Of a stretch of 64,000 nucleotides of DNA, positions 26,092 to 36,863 are shown piece after piece. The stretch lies in NCBI RefSeq assembly GCF_900111745.1, contig NZ_FOIJ01000003.1, positions 62,001 through 126,000 on the forward strand, in the 5' to 3' direction. The notes beneath the pieces were generated by a model. It was given only the letters and a program-made list of their open reading frames with translations, had not been told where the DNA came from and made no database searches. Each line of letters opens with the position of its first letter. The stretch's first letter is position 1. The translations under genes and the position numbers were made by a program. The stretch comes from Stigmatella erecta. GTDB lineage: Bacteria; Myxococcota; Myxococcia; Myxococcales; Myxococcaceae.

Positions 26092-27771
26092 ATGTCCCAA
26101 CCTTCCGATCCGAACGCCGGCAAGCCTCCGGGCCCTCCCCCCGGGAGCGCCCCCGCTCAGCCCGCCTCCGCGCCCCGCGCCCCCACCCCGGGGGCCGCCG
26201 CCGGTGCCCCCCGGCCGGCCCCCCCAGGAGCCGTTCCGCCCCGGCCTGGCACTCCCGTGGCCGCACCGCCCGGGGCCCCGCGCCCCGCGCCAGGCGCCAC
26301 CGTGGCCCCCCGGCCCCCGGCCCCGGCCATCCCGCCCGTGGGGACCGCCGCCGGTGCTCCCCCCCGGCCCGCCGCCCCGGGCGCCCCGGTCATCGCCCCG
26401 CGCCCCGCCCAGGGTCCGCTCCCGGCCGGCCCGGCCGCGCGCCCCGCGGGCACTCCCGCCGCCGGCGGCAGGCCTCCGCCCCCTCCCGCGGACCTGATGC
26501 CCCGCTCCGAGCGCCCGACCCTGTCGCTGCCCACCATCTCGCCGGTGACCTTCACGCAGCCAAGCATCGCGGCCCCTCCACCTCCTGCCCAGAGCCCTCA
26601 ACGGCCCACGGTGCAGGGGCTGACGCCTGTGTCCGTCACGCCCCAGGCCGGCCCCGGCGTCACGCTGACGGCCCCCACGCCAGGCTCCCCGGCCGCCGCG
26701 GCGCACCGGCCCACCCTGCCAGGCATCGTCCCCGTCTCCGTCACCCCGCTCCCCATGCCGCCACGGCCTGCCGGGGCCCTCGCCGTGGGCCGTCCGCCCG
26801 GGGGAGTCCCCGCCGCCGGCACCCCTTCGCCCGTGCCACGGCCCGGCACGCCGCCCACCATGGCCCCCGGGGTGCCTCCCCCGGTGGCCGCCTCGCCCGT
26901 GCCGCGGCCCGGCACGCCGCCCACCATGACCCCCGGGGTGCCTCCCCCGGTGGCCCAGGCCACGGGCCCCCGGCCGCCGGTGATCGCGCCCGCACGCCCG
27001 GCGCCTCCCACCATCGCGCCCATGGCCCCGGCCGTTCCGGGCATTCCCGCGGTCCCGGCGGTGGCCGCCTCCCGGCCCCTCGCGCCCGCCGTGCCCCCGG
27101 TGGCCCCCAGCATCGCGCCCATCGTCCCCCCGGTGGCCCCCGCCGCCGCGGCCCCCGTGGCCGCCCCTCCGCCGCCTCCGGCCGCCGCGGGCAAGGGCTC
27201 GCTGGATCCGGCGCAGGCCGCGGAGCTGGAGGTCCGGTGCTCTCAGCTCGACCAGCTCGACTATTTCGAGGTGCTGAAGATCCCGAAGGATGCGGCCCCG
27301 GCGGTCATCAAGAAGGCCTTCTACTCCGAGAGCCGCACCTACCACCCGGACCGCTTCTTCCAGCTGGAGTCCAAGGAGCTGAAGGAGCAGGTGCACGAGC
27401 TCTACAAGCGCGTCACCGAGGCCTATTACGTCCTGCGCGACGACACGAAGCGCAAGAAGTACCTGGCGGACGTGACGGGCCCGGAGCGGGCGCAGAAGCT
27501 GCGCTTCACCGAGAACTCCGAGGCCGAGACCAAGGCCGCCGTCCGCAAGGAGCAGGAGGAGCAGATCGGCACCCACCCCAAGGGGCGCCAGTTCTACCAG
27601 CTCGGCGCGAGCGACCTCGACGCGGGCCGGTGGTCCTCCGCCGAGCGCAACCTCAAGATGGCGCTCACCTACGAGCCGGCCAACGCCCGCTACAAGGAGA
27701 AGCTCGCCGAGGCCAAGAAGAAGCTCGAGGAAGAGGCCAAGAGCAAGGGTGACTCCTTCAAGATCAAGTAA
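26092..27771 (+). CDS. J-domain protein with long Pro/Ala-rich N-terminus
   Basis: 559 aa, starting 21 bp after the Hsp70 stop. About residues 1-370 are almost pure Pro/Ala/Gly/Val low-complexity sequence, likely disordered, with a perfect-frame 66-bp tandem duplication. A J domain follows (about 385-450, YFEVLKIPKDAAPAVIKKAFY, with HPD in YHPDRFF), then a charged helix and a TPR-like C-terminus (FYQLGASDLDAGRWSSAERNLKMAL). The J domain should stimulate the ATPase of the adjacent Hsp70. The disordered arm may bind partners or a surface. No signal peptide, so cytoplasmic. Confidence 0.9.
   Translation: MSQPSDPNAGKPPGPPPGSAPAQPASAPRAPTPGAAAGAPRPAPPGAVPPRPGTPVAAPPGAPRPAPGATVAPRPPAPAIPPVGTAAGAPPRPAAPGAPVIAPRPAQGPLPAGPAARPAGTPAAGGRPPPPPADLMPRSERPTLSLPTISPVTFTQPSIAAPPPPAQSPQRPTVQGLTPVSVTPQAGPGVTLTAPTPGSPAAAAHRPTLPGIVPVSVTPLPMPPRPAGALAVGRPPGGVPAAGTPSPVPRPGTPPTMAPGVPPPVAASPVPRPGTPPTMTPGVPPPVAQATGPRPPVIAPARPAPPTIAPMAPAVPGIPAVPAVAASRPLAPAVPPVAPSIAPIVPPVAPAAAAPVAAPPPPPAAAGKGSLDPAQAAELEVRCSQLDQLDYFEVLKIPKDAAPAVIKKAFYSESRTYHPDRFFQLESKELKEQVHELYKRVTEAYYVLRDDTKRKKYLADVTGPERAQKLRFTENSEAETKAAVRKEQEEQIGTHPKGRQFYQLGASDLDAGRWSSAERNLKMALTYEPANARYKEKLAEAKKKLEEEAKSKGDSFKIK
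26827..26958 (+). repeat. 66-bp tandem duplication in the J-protein gene
   Basis: Two adjacent in-frame 66-bp units (26827-26892 and 26893-26958) encode SPVPRPGTPPTM followed by A or T and PGVPPPVA. They differ at only a few bases, pointing to a recent duplication that lengthened the disordered region. Confidence 0.8.
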
Positions 27772-27819
27772 CGCGTCCGCACGGGGCGGACGTCCGGTGG
27801 CAGGCAGGGGGGCTTCGCG

Positions 27820-28572
27820 GTGATCATCGATCTCATCATCCTGGGACTGGTGCTGTTCTTCGCGGTGGTGGGCGCCATCACCGGCGCGGCCCGGCAGGTG
27901 GCCCACCTGGTGGGGCTGGCGGTGGCCTACTTCGTCTCCAAGCGGCTGGGGCCGGTGCTCGCGCCCAAGCTGGCGGAGGCGCTGGGCACCCCGCTGCTCA
28001 TCGGGCTGCTGGTGGGCAGCGTGCTGCTCTTCATCGTCGTGCTGGTGGTGGTGCGCTACGCGCTGGGGGCCCTGCTCCAGCGGATGCTCTCGGGGCAGGA
28101 GCCGGAGAACCGGGGCGCGGACCGGTTCATCGGCTTTCTCATCGGCGGGGCCAAGGTGGGCATCATCGCCTACGTGCTGCTCAGCGCGCTGACGTTCGTG
28201 GAGCAGTACGTGGTGGTGGCGGGCCGGCGCATGGGCCTGTCCCCCAAGGGCTCCCACGCCCTGGCCTTCGCGCGCGAGCACAACCTCTTCGAGATGACCC
28301 AGTTCGCCGCGCTCAAGGACTTCGTCCAGGTGGCCCAGCTCAGCGCCGACCCGCAGCGGGCCGCGAAGCTCCAGAATGATCCCGCCTACAAGGCGCTGCG
28401 GCAGGACCCGCGCTTCCAGAAGGCCCTCCGGGACGAGTCGCTGCGCCGCTCGCTGGAGCGGGGCGACCACCGGGCGCTCCTGAACAACAACCTCATCCTC
28501 CAGCTCATCCAGGACCCGGACATCGCCGCCCGGCTGGGCGCGGCCTCCCACGCGGCGGAGCGAAGGCCCTGA
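27820..28572 (+). CDS. CvpA-family membrane protein
   Basis: 250 aa from a GTG start. Four hydrophobic helices cover about residues 1-130 (IIDLIILGLVLFFAVVGAI, GLLVGSVLLFIVVLVVV, FLIGGAKVGIIAYVLLSAL), the layout of CvpA, an inner-membrane protein first linked to colicin V production and now to envelope stress. A long soluble C-terminal tail (about 140-250) is helical and charged, with repeated FQ/DP segments, and is longer than in E. coli CvpA (about 160 aa). It follows the J-protein gene by 48 bp and is convergent with the clpX-like gene. Confidence 0.82.
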   Translation: MIIDLIILGLVLFFAVVGAITGAARQVAHLVGLAVAYFVSKRLGPVLAPKLAEALGTPLLIGLLVGSVLLFIVVLVVVRYALGALLQRMLSGQEPENRGADRFIGFLIGGAKVGIIAYVLLSALTFVEQYVVVAGRRMGLSPKGSHALAFAREHNLFEMTQFAALKDFVQVAQLSADPQRAAKLQNDPAYKALRQDPRFQKALRDESLRRSLERGDHRALLNNNLILQLIQDPDIAARLGAASHAAERRP

Positions 28573-28608
28573 GCCCCGCCCCGGAGGGCGAGGCCCCGGA
28601 ATCCCGGA

Positions 28609-29679
28609 CTAGGCGCCGAGCTGCGCGGCGTTCAGCCCGTTGAGCCGGACGCGCACGAACTCCCCGTCGATCCGGAAGGAGCCCCGGCCGCGCTCGGGCG
28701 CCTCGAACATCACATCCGCCATGACGTGCTCCAGGATGGAGCGCAGGCCGCGGGCCCCCAGCCCCTTCTCCACCGAGAAGTGCACCACCTCGCGGAGCGC
28801 CTCCGGGGCGAAGTCCAGTTCGATCTCGTCGTAGGCCAAGAGCTCGCGGAACTCGCGGATGATGGAGTCCGGGGGCTCGGTGAGCACGCGCAGGAGGTCC
28901 TCCTCGCCCAGCGCCTGGAGCTGCACCATCACCGGCAGGCGGCCGAGGAACTCCGCCAGCATGCCGAAGTCCACCAGCTGCTTGACGCTGATGCGCTTGG
29001 TCACCCGGCGCCCGTCCTCCTCGGAGCCGAAGCCCAGGGGGCGCGAGCCCCCCTCCCCGTACTCGTGCAGGTCCGAGAACGTGCCGGCGCAGATGAAGAG
29101 GATGTCGCGCGTGTCGATCTGCACGAAGTCGCTCTTGTTCCACGCCTGGGTGAGGTTCATGGGGACGAAGACTTCGCGCCCCTCCAGCATCTTCAGCAGC
29201 CCCTGCTGGACGCCCTCGCCGCCGATGTCCCGGCTGCCCGCGCCGTTGCGGGCCCCTTGCGAGCGGCGGGCGATCTTATCCACCTCGTCCACGAAGATGA
29301 TGCCCCGCTGGGTGTCCTCCACCGAGTGGTTGGCCTTGAAGAGGAGGTCGGAAATCATCACCTCCACGTCCTTGCCGTAGTACCCGGCCTCCGTGTACTC
29401 GGTGGCGTCCACGGTGGTGAACGGCACCGAGAGGATCTCCGCCAGGTTGCGCGCGATGTGCGTCTTGCCGCTCCCGGTGGGCCCAATCAGCAGGATGTTG
29501 GACTTCTTGATGAGCGTGCCGCGCCGGAGCCGCCGCGCCTGGATGCGCTTGAGGTGGTTGTGCGCGGCGATGGCCACCGCCCGCTTGGCCTCCTGCTGGC
29601 CGATGACGTACCGGTCCAACCGCTCGAAAATCTGTCTTGGTGTGAGTAACGGCTCTTCCCTGCGTGCGGACGACTCCAT
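28609..29679 (-). CDS. ClpX-like unfoldase lacking the zinc-binding domain
   Basis: 356 aa from the ATG at 29679 with GGGGAGGG upstream. The AAA+ core is complete: Walker A GPTGSGKT, Walker B IIFVDEVDKI, sensor-2 region GARGLRSILE, and pore loop GYYG (GYVG in E. coli ClpX). RPLGFGSEED carries an LGF version of the ClpP-docking IGF loop. Ordinary ClpX (about 420 aa) begins with a four-Cys zinc domain that dimerises and binds adaptors; that domain is absent here. It may be a second, specialised ClpX, because no clpP or tig gene lies beside it. Confidence 0.88.
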   Translation of the reverse strand: MESSARREEPLLTPRQIFERLDRYVIGQQEAKRAVAIAAHNHLKRIQARRLRRGTLIKKSNILLIGPTGSGKTHIARNLAEILSVPFTTVDATEYTEAGYYGKDVEVMISDLLFKANHSVEDTQRGIIFVDEVDKIARRSQGARNGAGSRDIGGEGVQQGLLKMLEGREVFVPMNLTQAWNKSDFVQIDTRDILFICAGTFSDLHEYGEGGSRPLGFGSEEDGRRVTKRISVKQLVDFGMLAEFLGRLPVMVQLQALGEEDLLRVLTEPPDSIIREFRELLAYDEIELDFAPEALREVVHFSVEKGLGARGLRSILEHVMADVMFEAPERGRGSFRIDGEFVRVRLNGLNAAQLGA

Positions 29680-29782
29680 GCACCCTCCCCTTCGGTCCAC
29701 GCGTCCTCCCCGTGTTCACAAAGGGTAAGCCCGGGTGGCGAGGAGGCCCACCGGACTTCTTCCCGGGCCCTTCGCCTGCCTG

Positions 29783-29832
29783 GTTGCTCGACTGACAACC
29801 GGCTATTGAAGCCGGAGCGCTTTCCCTATAGT
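29783..29832 (+). promoter_or_regulatory. Inverted repeats and possible -10 before speA
   Basis: GGTTG (29783-29787) pairs with CAACC (29796-29800), and CCGGCT (29799-29804) with AGCCGG (29810-29815). TATAGT at 29827-29832 resembles a -10 box. A -35 at proper spacing is not obvious. These may be an operator or activator site for speA; low certainty. Confidence 0.35.
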
Positions 29833-29896
29833 TGCGCGCGTTCACGGTTGAAGGAATTCGCCACCCTTCCCCACCCCTGGAGGCCCTGAGACGCCG

Positions 29897-31906
<2,010 letters not shown>

Positions 31907-31918
31907 GCCGGCGCGGAA

Positions 31919-31955
31919 CCGGGAGCTTGCCCCACCCTGGGCCGCAAGCTCCCGG
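31919..31955. terminator. Bidirectional terminator-type hairpin
   Basis: CCGGGAGCTTGC (31919-31930) and GCAAGCTCCCGG (31944-31955) form a perfect 12-bp stem with a 13-nt loop. It sits exactly between two convergent genes, speA and the 173-aa gene. No T-run follows, as is usual in very G/C-rich genomes. Confidence 0.7.
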
Positions 31956-31964
31956 CCCTCCCGG

Positions 31965-32486
31965 CTAGCGCACGGGGACGGACGTCCCCGGCGCCTCGGG
32001 CTCGCTGGCGAAGGCCGTGTCGGAGGCCCGCAGCCGCAGCCGCTCCAGCGTCTTGAGCTGGGCCTCGGCCCGCTCGACGCACGCCTCGAAGTCCATGCCC
32101 GCGAGCCGGGCCTCCGTCTTGGACAGCCGCTCCAGCGCGCGCCACATGCAGATGCGGCCCCGGGTGCCGATGCACAGGGCCTCCAGGTCCATCACCCGGC
32201 TCAGGGGCGAGTAGCCCAGCAGCCCGCCCCCGTTGGGCTTCAGGCGCTCCACCCAGGCAATCGCCCAGGCCGCGCCCTCCTTGAACCGGTCCTTGGGGAC
32301 CTCCAACCCCCGCATCACCCGCTCCAGCAGGGTCCGGTCCTGCTCCAGCTCCACGCGCAGGGTGGAGAGGTAATCCCCCACGGGGTTGCCCGCGTTCCGC
32401 CGGGCGGCCCGCTGGGCCAGGTCCAACCCGAAGCGCGAGCCGGCGAGGTGATCGTTCAGATAGATGCCCAGCAACTTCACGTTCAT
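31965..32486 (-). CDS. Hypothetical helical protein
   Basis: 173 aa from an ATG at 32486. The sequence (MNVKLLGIYLNDHLAGSRFG, ELAQR-type helices, GAAWAIAWVERLKPNGGGLLGYSPLSRVMDLEAL) looks all-helical and soluble, perhaps a four-helix bundle. I see no ferritin iron ligands in the usual spacing and no known motif. It is convergent with speA. Confidence 0.65.
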   Translation of the reverse strand: MNVKLLGIYLNDHLAGSRFGLDLAQRAARRNAGNPVGDYLSTLRVELEQDRTLLERVMRGLEVPKDRFKEGAAWAIAWVERLKPNGGGLLGYSPLSRVMDLEALCIGTRGRICMWRALERLSKTEARLAGMDFEACVERAEAQLKTLERLRLRASDTAFASEPEAPGTSVPVR

Positions 32487-32604
32487 GCACGGCCTCCCCT
32501 GGTGAGGGTGTGTCCGCCAGGGTCGGCATGTCCCGGGGCCCGCGCACGGGCACCGGCTGGGCAGGCAGGAGGGCAGCCAGGCAGGACAGCCCTCTCTGGG
32601 CGGC

Positions 32605-33042
32605 CTAGGACGGGCCGGGGTAGCGGAACACGAGGGGCAACTTCACGTCCGGGTGAAGGCTCCGGGCCACGGGGCACTCCTGGGCGGCCTGCTCCAGCCG
32701 GGCGCGGTGCGCCGGGGTGAGGCCTTCGGGCATGTGCAGGGTGAGCACCAGTTCGCCAATGCGGCGCGGCGGCGGCGTCATCCGCTTCTCCACCGTCGCC
32801 CGGGCCTCGCCAAAGGGCAGGCCCTCGCGCGAGGCCACCAGGGCCATGGTGGTGAGCGCGCACGAGGCGAGCGCCGCCCCCACCAGGTCCGTGGGCGAGA
32901 AGGAGCCGCCCGTGCCGCCGTTGTCCTTGGGCGCCTCGGTGGCGATGCGCGAGCCGGACGGCCCGTGCTCGAGTTCGGTCTTGAAGGAAGCGGCGCTGGT
33001 GGCGGTCATCACCACGCCGGTGGGCTGCGAGGGCTGGCTCAT
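32605..33042 (-). CDS. OsmC-family peroxidase-like protein
   Basis: 145 aa. Both conserved thiols of the OsmC/Ohr family are present: ALASCALTTM (first Cys) and QECPVARSL (second Cys). The family reduces organic hydroperoxides or, in the YhfA subgroup, has an unknown role; the short length and the FSPTDLVGAALASC pattern favour the OsmC/YhfA side. Cytoplasmic. It follows the deoxyhypusine-synthase-like gene by 30 bp on the same strand, so the two may be co-transcribed. Confidence 0.88.
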   Translation of the reverse strand: MSQPSQPTGVVMTATSAASFKTELEHGPSGSRIATEAPKDNGGTGGSFSPTDLVGAALASCALTTMALVASREGLPFGEARATVEKRMTPPPRRIGELVLTLHMPEGLTPAHRARLEQAAQECPVARSLHPDVKLPLVFRYPGPS

Positions 33043-33072
33043 GGGGGCTCCGGGGAAAAGCGGGGTTGAGGG

Positions 33073-34293
33073 CTAGCGGACGTAGGCGCCGTGCTTGCCG
33101 GCGTCCTCGGGCGTCGAAGGCTCCGCCTCCTCGACGCTCCAGTCCAACGTCTTCATGAGCTGCTTGCTGCGCTTCTTCACGTCCGCGTCCAGGAAGGCGA
33201 TGGCGTCGTCCATCTTGTCCATCAGCCGCATGGGCTTGCGCTTGTTCTTGGGCTCGGACAGCAGCGCGTGCGTGAGCCAGGGGAACACGGCCGTCACGTC
33301 GCAGTGCACGTACATGGAGCCCGTCTCCACGGCCTCCACGGAGACCTTGCCCCAGGTGTGGCCCTCGCCGGCCGGGCAGCTCGACAGCGCCCCGTTGTCC
33401 ACCGGGTCCACGCAGAACTGCACGTCGATGTCGAAGCCCGAGGTGGGCACGTTGAGGATCTGGTCCAGCAGCGGCTCGCCCTGGAGCGTGTAGTTCTTGG
33501 GCACGCCGCCGCCGAGGATCCAGATGGCCAGCTTCTTCGAGCCCTGGTGGCGGCAGAAGTGCTGCATGGCCGCCATGGAGTACACGTCGTCGTTGATGTC
33601 GAGCTCGAACTTGAACTCCGCGCCGAGCAGCCGCTTGAGCTTGACGACGTTCAGGAAGATGGAGCCGTCCTGCACCGCGCCCACCCAGATGGGCACCGCG
33701 TGCTTGTAGCAGGTGGACAGGAGCGAGGGCTGCTTCACCCCGAGCTGCTTCTCGATGCCGTACACCGCCTTGCCCAAGAGGTAGTGGAACTCCGGCGTCG
33801 TCATCTTCTTCTGGAACTCGGGGCCCCGGATGATGGCCGAGAAGAGCCGGTCCGTGTCCAGGAGCGCCTCCTCCCAGAAGCCCAAGTCATAGATGCGGAT
33901 GATGCGCGCCAGCCGGTACTGCAGGTCGCCGGCGTTCGGATTCACCTCGCGGATGGCGTGGCCGATGATGCGGTGGGCGTCGTGGTAGAGGTTGGCGCCC
34001 GTAGTCGTCAACGCGGAGATGATGCCCTTCTCCACCAGGGGAATGAGGCAGCTCTGGTGCAGGCCCGCGGGCGTCATGGCGCCCGAGAGCGTCAGGAAGA
34101 TGGAGGCATCCTGCTCCACGGACTTCGTCATCAGCTCGAACGCGGTGCGCTCCTGGCGCCCCACGTAGGCGCTGAAGGCGTGGGCGAGCAGCTCGGCCGG
34201 CTTCTCCTTGCCGGTGATGGGGCGCGGGTCCGCCTTGCGCGCGCCCGCATAGGCGTTGCGCAAGCTCTTCTTCGGGTTCGAGGTCTTGGCCAT
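33073..34293 (-). CDS. Deoxyhypusine-synthase-like protein, probably acting on small amines
   Basis: 406 aa from the ATG at 34293. It shows the deoxyhypusine synthase fold: FLTLSGAMTPAGLHQS near the N-terminus for NAD binding, ALTTTGANLYHD, and the region SSCPAGEGHTWGKVSVEAVE, in which Lys316 of WGK matches the lysine that forms the enzyme imine in eukaryotic DHS. Bacteria have no eIF5A, so the likely job is transfer of an aminobutyl group between small amines (homospermidine-type chemistry). The neighbouring speA supports a polyamine role. The exact product cannot be read from the sequence. Confidence 0.85.
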   Translation of the reverse strand: MAKTSNPKKSLRNAYAGARKADPRPITGKEKPAELLAHAFSAYVGRQERTAFELMTKSVEQDASIFLTLSGAMTPAGLHQSCLIPLVEKGIISALTTTGANLYHDAHRIIGHAIREVNPNAGDLQYRLARIIRIYDLGFWEEALLDTDRLFSAIIRGPEFQKKMTTPEFHYLLGKAVYGIEKQLGVKQPSLLSTCYKHAVPIWVGAVQDGSIFLNVVKLKRLLGAEFKFELDINDDVYSMAAMQHFCRHQGSKKLAIWILGGGVPKNYTLQGEPLLDQILNVPTSGFDIDVQFCVDPVDNGALSSCPAGEGHTWGKVSVEAVETGSMYVHCDVTAVFPWLTHALLSEPKNKRKPMRLMDKMDDAIAFLDADVKKRSKQLMKTLDWSVEEAEPSTPEDAGKHGAYVR

Positions 34294-34351
34294 GGTGCGC
34301 CGATCTACCATCCGCCGCGCGCCAAGGGGAGCATCCGCTTTCGCCGCCGCC

Positions 34352-34624
34352 TCAGCGCCGCCCCCGCCCCTTGGAGGGCCCCGGGGGGGGCGCCTCCGGC
34401 CCGGGCGGGCCCAGCACCCGCTCCCGGACCTGCTCGGGCGGCAGGTGTCCGGTGTCCGAGACGACACAGGAGATGTACGCCAGCTCCGCCAGCGCCCGCC
34501 GCACCCGCTCGCGCACGGCCGGGTCCTCGGAGCCCAGCGCCTCCGAGGCCGCCGCCACATAGCTGCTCGCCAGCGACTCGAAGAGGTAGACCCGGTTCTC
34601 GATGGTGTCCTTCGCCTTGGCCAT
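34352..34624 (-). CDS. Small hypothetical protein
   Basis: 90 aa beginning MAKAKDTIENRVYLFESLAS. The first 60 residues look helical with two or three amphipathic helices; the tail is Pro/Gly/Arg-rich and ends in KGRGRR. It precedes the deoxyhypusine-synthase-like gene by 58 bp on the same strand. No known motif. Confidence 0.6.
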   Translation of the reverse strand: MAKAKDTIENRVYLFESLASSYVAAASEALGSEDPAVRERVRRALAELAYISCVVSDTGHLPPEQVRERVLGPPGPEAPPPGPSKGRGRR

Positions 34625-34780
34625 GGGCGGAAGTCTATGCCTGGGGGCGCGGGGCTGGCGGGAGGCCTGGCCCCCGGCCGTTCAGTCCTGGCCAGAGAAG
34701 GGCCCCGGAAGCGGCCTCTCCGTCCAGGGCTTCAGGTAGAAAGGCGGCGGAAGGCCTCCCCGAAGCCCTTGGAGCATGCC

Positions 34781-35599
34781 GTGATTGATCTCCACTCCCA
34801 CACCACCGCGAGCGACGGCCAGCACTCGCCCGAGGAGCTGTTCACGATGGCGGCCGCGGCCGGGGTGACGGTGCTCGCGGTGACGGACCACGACACGGTG
34901 GCGGGGCTGGCGGCGGCCCAGGCCGCGGCGGCCGCCCGGGGGGTGGAACTCGTCCCGGGCATCGAGCTGTCGGCCTTCGTGCTGGGGCGCGAGGCCCACA
35001 TCCTCGGGCACTTCCTGCGGCCGGAGGACCCGGACATCGCCCGGTTCGCGGACACGCTGCGCGCCGAGCGCGAGCAGCGGATGAAGCAGATGGTGGAGAA
35101 GATGCGGAAGCTGGGCTTCCCGGTGCGGATGGAGGACGTGTACGCGCTGGCGGAGGACGCGCACCTGGGCCGGCCCCACCTGGCGCGCGTGCTGGTGGAG
35201 AAGGGCTGGTGCGTGGACACGAAGGACGCGTTCGACCGGTTCCTCGGCAACGGGCGCCCCGCGTGGGTGGACCGCTACCGCCTGGAGGGGGCGGACGCCA
35301 TCCAGCTCATCCGCTCCGCCGGGGGCACCGCCACCCTCGCCCACCCGGGCAGCTCGAAGATGAACCGCGCGGAGATCGCCCTGCTGGCGAAGGCGGGACT
35401 GGCCGGCCTGGAGGTCCTCCACGCCGACCACAACCCGAGCGTGCGCGAGAAGTACATGGCGCTCGCCCGGGAGTTCGGCCTGGTGGTGACCGCCGGCAGC
35501 GACTTCCACGGCGAGAAGGTGGCCCCCGGACGGCACCTGGGCATGGCCTCCATGCCCCCCGAGCTGTTCCAGAAGCTGCGCGCCCGGGCCTCGGCCTGA
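34781..35599 (+). CDS. PHP-domain phosphoesterase
   Basis: 272 aa from a GTG at 34781 with TTGGAG upstream. Metal-binding motifs of the PHP fold are in order: DLHSHTTASDG, VTDHDT, IELSAF, HILGHF, TLAHPGS and SDFHGEK. Stand-alone PHP proteins of this size (YciV/RNase AM, TrpH-like) hydrolyse 3',5'-nucleoside bisphosphates and trim RNA 5' ends, so that is the best guess. Cytoplasmic. It is divergent from the 90-aa gene. Confidence 0.88.
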   Translation: MIDLHSHTTASDGQHSPEELFTMAAAAGVTVLAVTDHDTVAGLAAAQAAAAARGVELVPGIELSAFVLGREAHILGHFLRPEDPDIARFADTLRAEREQRMKQMVEKMRKLGFPVRMEDVYALAEDAHLGRPHLARVLVEKGWCVDTKDAFDRFLGNGRPAWVDRYRLEGADAIQLIRSAGGTATLAHPGSSKMNRAEIALLAKAGLAGLEVLHADHNPSVREKYMALAREFGLVVTAGSDFHGEKVAPGRHLGMASMPPELFQKLRARASA

Positions 35600-35723
35600 C
35601 CTGTGCGTTCTGGGAAGAATCCAACATCCGGGCCCCCATCAGCACACTTCATGCCATGGAGAAACACTCCGGGGATTCCCCTTTGAGAGGGGTGTCACCA
35701 AACTTTCACGCCTGGACCACTCC

Positions 35724-36848
35724 GTGACGACGACACCGGGCAACCCCCCACAGACCACCGCCGAACCGAGGGCCACCGTCCTCAACGTCAATGATCATGC
35801 TGCCACGCGCTACATGGTCAGCCGCATGCTGGAAATGGCGGGGTACCAGGTGCTGGAGGCCAGCACGGGCTACGAGGCCCTGGCCATCGCCCCTCAGCGG
35901 CCGGACCTGGTGCTGCTGGACGTCGAGATGCCGGACATCGACGGCTACGAGGTCTGCCGGCGCCTGCGGGGGAGCGAGGAGACGCAGGATCTGCTCATCG
36001 CGCACCTGTCCGCCGTCTCCATCACCCGGGAGGACCGCATCCGGGGGCTGGCCTTCGGCGCGGACGCGTACTGGACGACGCCCCTGGAGGAGGAGGAGCT
36101 GCTGGCCAACATCGAGGCGCTCTTGCGGCTCCAGCGCCGGGCCCAGGACGCCATCCGCGTGCGCGACGAGTTCCTCTCCGTGGCGGCCCATGAGCTGAGG
36201 ACCCCGCTCACCGCGCTGCGGCTCAATCTGGAGCGGGCGCGCCTGCTCACCACGCGCTCCGCCCCCAAGGAGAACCTCGACAAGGGGCTGTCCGCCGCGC
36301 TGCGCCAGCTCTCCCGGCTGCAGCAGCTGCTCGACACACTGCTGGACGTGTCCCGCGTCGCCAACCGGCGGCTCAAGCTGGAGGTGGGCACGGTGGACTT
36401 GGTGGATGCCGCCCGGGAAATTGCCCAGCGCTTCGAGCCCGCGGCCCGCGCGGGGGGCGTCGACCTGCAGCTCCAGCTGCCCGACACGCCCGTCGTCCTC
36501 TTCGGAGACCGCCTGCGGCTGGAGCAGGTGCTCAACAACCTCCTGGCCAACGCGCTCAAGTATGGCGACGGCAAGCCCGTGCGCTTGTGCGTGGAGGAGC
36601 GCGACGACATGGCCGCGCTGCGGGTGAGCGACAACGGCATTGGCATCGCCCCGGAAGACCAATCCCGGATTTTCGAGCGTTTCGAGCGAGCGACCAACAC
36701 CGAACAATCCGGCAGTTTGGGCCTCGGACTCTACATCGCAAAGGAGATTGTCTCGGCGCATGGAGGGTCCATCACCGTGGACAGCCAACCTGGGCAGGGC
36801 GCAACGTTCCAGGTGCTCCTCCCGCTGCGCCGGACCGAGCAGTACTGA
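35724..36848 (+). CDS. Hybrid receiver-histidine kinase
   Basis: 374 aa from a GTG start. An N-terminal receiver (about 18-135) has the phospho-Asp in LVLLDVEMPDIDGYE. A HisKA dimerisation helix follows (about 150-215, AAHELRTPLTALRL, phospho-His in AHELRTP), then a HATPase domain with NNLLANALKYGDG, DNGIGIAPED and GLGLGLYIAKEIV. The receiver-first order is common in myxobacterial orphan kinases. No membrane segment, so it is cytoplasmic and probably takes its signal through the receiver. It leads an operon with a KaiC-like ATPase and a second receiver. Confidence 0.92.
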   Translation: MTTTPGNPPQTTAEPRATVLNVNDHAATRYMVSRMLEMAGYQVLEASTGYEALAIAPQRPDLVLLDVEMPDIDGYEVCRRLRGSEETQDLLIAHLSAVSITREDRIRGLAFGADAYWTTPLEEEELLANIEALLRLQRRAQDAIRVRDEFLSVAAHELRTPLTALRLNLERARLLTTRSAPKENLDKGLSAALRQLSRLQQLLDTLLDVSRVANRRLKLEVGTVDLVDAAREIAQRFEPAARAGGVDLQLQLPDTPVVLFGDRLRLEQVLNNLLANALKYGDGKPVRLCVEERDDMAALRVSDNGIGIAPEDQSRIFERFERATNTEQSGSLGLGLYIAKEIVSAHGGSITVDSQPGQGATFQVLLPLRRTEQY

Positions 36849-36863
36849 GCCAAGGAGACACGT

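Noticed and set aside
26827..26958. Tandem repeats as a possible CRISPR or satellite
   Set aside because: They are in frame, encode Pro-rich sequence and lie inside a gene; no spacers.
24076..28551. A very long minus-strand open frame (1491 codons)
   Set aside because: It runs antisense to the Hsp70, J-protein and CvpA genes and is Gly/Arg/His-rich without domains; a by-product of high G/C.
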